Shown here: one piece after another, positions 61,393 to 64,000 of the stretch
How positions within the stretch are numbered: position 1 is the stretch's first letter
Layout: each line of letters begins with the position of its first letter
From: Edolisoma coerulescens
Taxonomy: Eukaryota; Chordata; Aves; Passeriformes; Campephagidae
Assembly (NCBI GenBank): GCA_013397115.1
Contig: VWZW01001320.1
Location: forward strand, 102,993-166,992
Reading direction: 5' to 3'
DNA: 64,000 nucleotides
The notes under the pieces: model-generated
Database searches by the model: none
Seen by the model: the letters and a program-made list of their open reading frames with translations, nothing else
What the model was told of the DNA's origin: nothing
Made by a program: the position numbers and the translations under genes

Positions 61393-63227
61393 CAACTGTA
61401 CCATCCGTCTTGCAGCATAGAAACCCGCACTTCTGCCCGCCTAACAGTGGGGTTTGACCAAAGCCTCAGGCATCATCTACATAATCCATGTTTCCACTTT
61501 CTAGCCATTGCCAAAGGGCTTTGAATGACAAACAACAAAAGACCAAGCCAGTGGGCAGATTTATTTTTGATGTCTGAGAGACAACAGGTAAAATTGACTT
61601 ATCAGATTGGACATCTCCTTTATTTTGGTAGACTGTGTGAAGCCTGACGAATAGGGGAAATTATGACATGACAAGAAGCAAAGAACTGAAAGTTCAACAT
61701 TTGGAAGAAAACTACTTATGGAATTGAAAATACCCTAATACTTTTCAGCTAAACACCTACTTCCAGAACCTGATGAGTATTCTGAAGAAAGAATTCCATG
61801 CTTGGAGTCAAACCAATGCTTCACCATTCTGATGAATTTTTACATACTTTGGTGTGACCAGTCTGGGCAGTGACATTATCCTGTTTCCTGCTTTTTTGAT
61901 GCTCACAGCTTACAGGCTTATGCAACTAGGTAAAAGAAAGATCCCAGCTTTTAAAAACAGATTTGAAAATATGACCACAGGAGATGATATAATTAAGAGA
62001 CAGGCTAAAGATCACCTAAATTGCTTGAGGTTATAGTGTGATAATCTAAAGCATGTGACTCATATGTGACTAAAGCATAGTGACTCATGCCTTGGGTTAT
62101 CAGTAGCTGCACTGAATGGAGACTCCTATCCTCAGTAGTCTGCCAAACAGATTGGGAAGCTCAAGTTTGGTACTCCTAACAACTAATTTTCAAGCTGACC
62201 TACAAAGCAAATTGGTCTAGAGGGAAAGAAAACTCGTAACACTTCTCTCTTTCTTAAAACTTCATGGGCTTTACAAAAGCAGGACAAAACTAATTTAATA
62301 CAAATTCTTTGCAGGTCAGCTTCTAAAAAATATCTTAATCTCCTGCCTGTGTTCCTTACTTAAAGGTAGGACAGGCACAGCTGCCAAAAAATTCAGAAAC
62401 ATTCACTAAACACTCAGCTTGCAAAGCTCACTTTGCAACCAGCTGATATGTGGTCTGAATGAAAATCAAAAAAAGTAAGTAGTCATTGATGTCTGTGGGC
62501 TCAGGTAAATCAAATTTCGGTATGTCATAATAATGCACTAAATTGCACTTCCTCCAACCCCCCCAGCCCCATTCAGAATAATTCAAAATGAGCTGAATGT
62601 GAGTTGACTGTAACTGAGAAAACTTTCTCCTTTTTTACCTGTAGGGATATAAATACATAGCTATAAAGATACATCAATCAATAAAGATAGTTTACTACCA
62701 GATTAAATTGAACCTACGGAATCTCAGTGTCCTTGTGTCCAGCCAAACTGTAGTGAGAAAGCAATAGCTTTTTGCTGATTTTGGCCACCATACTCTTGCT
62801 CAAAATTGAAAAAGCTTGTGCAATGTGACTGATTCTCCAATGCAAGCTGATTGGTGTGTTGCAGCTTTGGCAGAAGTCTCGTCATTAACAATGGTTATAC
62901 AAGTACATACACTTGGGGAATTGATTGTTTAATTACGAACCTGCTAATTGTGAATTTTATGTAACTTGGCAACATACTTGTTGATTATGGAAGATGCCTG
63001 ATAGCTGCCTGACATGTTTAGCACAGCTTAGGCCTCAGCACACTGCCTGACTCACACTCTTCTTCAGACAGTGGATGACTGTTCCCTGGACTTGCAGAAT
63101 CACAAAGCCCATGGACAGTGCGCATGGAAGGTTTTACAGTTTGACTTTTTATATTGAAAACATACCAAATTCAGTAGTTTTTCTCCTGCTGTCCTTCAGG
63201 TCTGTGACCACGATCCTTACACGAATA
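61393..63227. other. non-coding stretch
   Basis: AT-rich. It contains the TGACTCA pair at 62046-62088 and, near 62881-62965, a run with AACAATGG, TTTAATTACG and GCTAATTGTG that looks like a low-repeat, homeodomain-motif-rich element. No gene recognised. Confidence 0.45.
62046..62088. repeat. imperfect tandem repeat with two AP-1 motifs
   Basis: Two CTAAAGCAT...TGACTCAT units about 24-25 bases apart. TGACTCA, the AP-1 consensus, is at 62056-62062 and 62081-62087. Confidence 0.6.
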
Positions 63228-64000
63228 TGTGTGTTGGGGTTGTAGGAGTTCTCTTTTTGGTTTTTTTTTCTCTTAAAGAATTTTCCCCATACATGTTGCT
63301 AGGAGACAATAAGGACTGGATACTTAAGAGAGACAAAGGACCTGGCCACAACTCAGGAGAGGGGTCCAGCTGTCTACTCTCTTTTACCTGGGGTTTTCTA
63401 GTGTAGGGCAGAGATGCCGCGAGATCTGGGCTGGGAAAAGGGGTTGGGTGGAGCCCCAAGCTCTCTTGTTCTCTCCGCACGTTCGGAGGGGAGAGAGGCT
63501 GCCGTCGCTGTGGGGAGAATTCATCACCACTGCGGGGTTCTGCCTTCTGCTGCCTTCCTTCTACTGTGAGTGCAGCTCTGCTTGCTGGAGCACTTGTTGC
63601 ACTGGGACTCTATTTAACACCCTACCTCACTAAAAGAGGGACTTTTCACCATCTGCTGGGGTGCCTCAGGGGAAAACCCTGGGGTCCTGAGCCCGCCTTT
63701 CCCTGCCACGCTGGGAGCTGGGCCACAGCTGTCCCACCCCTGCAGATTCTTTGCCACTGCTCCGAGCCTTTGGTACACTGCAGCTCCTCACTCCCTGCCT
63801 GCCGAGACCTCCCGGGGCTCCCACTACAGCTCCGGAGTTTGATGCATCCCGTCGGCCACCCGGGATTTTGTGCTCATCCCTGCTGTTCCAGCCTGCTGTT
63901 CCCAAGGGTCCTTCTGGGGCACTGGAATCAGCTGCCCAGGGAGTTTGTGACGCCTTTCTTCCGTCCCTCCCCGGCTCGGCCCGGCTGCCATCACCGCGTG
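63228..64000 (+). mobile_element. GC-rich block, possible LTR-type repeat, cut by window edge
   Basis: From about 63228 the composition shifts. A TGTTGGGGTTG start is followed by a T-run, then a block that gets steadily richer in CpG to the window end (CTCGGCCCGGCTGCCATCAC). It reads like interspersed retroelement sequence of the kind I associate with songbird genomes: TG start, a TATTTAA at about 63610, and CpG-rich sequence after it. I cannot name the family and no matching 3' end is visible. The alternative is a CpG-island promoter of a gene beyond the window. No coding frame of known type is present. Confidence 0.4.

Noticed and set aside
1..64000. tRNA, rRNA, snRNA or CRISPR features
   Set aside because: No B-box-type GGTTCRANNCC with a cloverleaf, no recognisable small nuclear RNA core and no regularly spaced direct repeats were found by eye.

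Overview
The window looks like a stretch of bird nuclear genome, most likely a songbird. The evidence is the repeats. Every recognisable retrotransposon remnant is either a CR1-type LINE, with the 3' tail of imperfect ATTCTATG-like octamers that marks avian CR1, or an endogenous-retrovirus LTR. I see no Alu, L1 or B-type mammalian repeats. Base composition is AT-leaning, with two short CpG-rich blocks near the right end. I found no protein-coding gene that I can name. The longest open frames are CR1 remnants, or unrecognised frames that begin at non-ATG codons and overlap on both strands. The window is best read as intergenic or deep intronic DNA.

Layout. 1-9040: non-coding, with a G/T-only tract (371-485), a GC-richer block open in several frames (2230-2700) and a (CAT)11 microsatellite. 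9041-10460: an old CR1 on the minus strand that still encodes the reverse-transcriptase motif FADD. 17487-17992: a solo retroviral LTR flanked by an almost perfect 5-bp target duplication. 18150-20136: a plus-strand CR1 reverse-transcriptase pseudogene carrying a perfect 190-bp tandem duplication. 24578-25217 and 44061-44657: two places where a minus CR1 and a plus CR1 lie head to head. 48930-49393: another plus-strand CR1 3' end. 56919-57335: a CpG-rich, TATA-containing, promoter-like block. 60075-61392: two 133-bp inverted arms about 84% identical around a 1.05-kb spacer, possibly an old terminal-inverted-repeat element. 63228-64000: a GC-rich block cut by the window edge, probably repeat-derived or a CpG island.

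Three plus-strand segments (36613-36693, 40535-40675, 53308-53392) have splice-like borders and one open frame each. They are the best exon candidates, but none matches a family I recognise. The most unusual structures are the ungapped inverted arms at 60-61.4 kb and the identical 190-bp tandem repeat. The repeat should first be tested as an assembly artefact, because a two-N gap elsewhere (54394-54395) is flanked by duplicated sequence.
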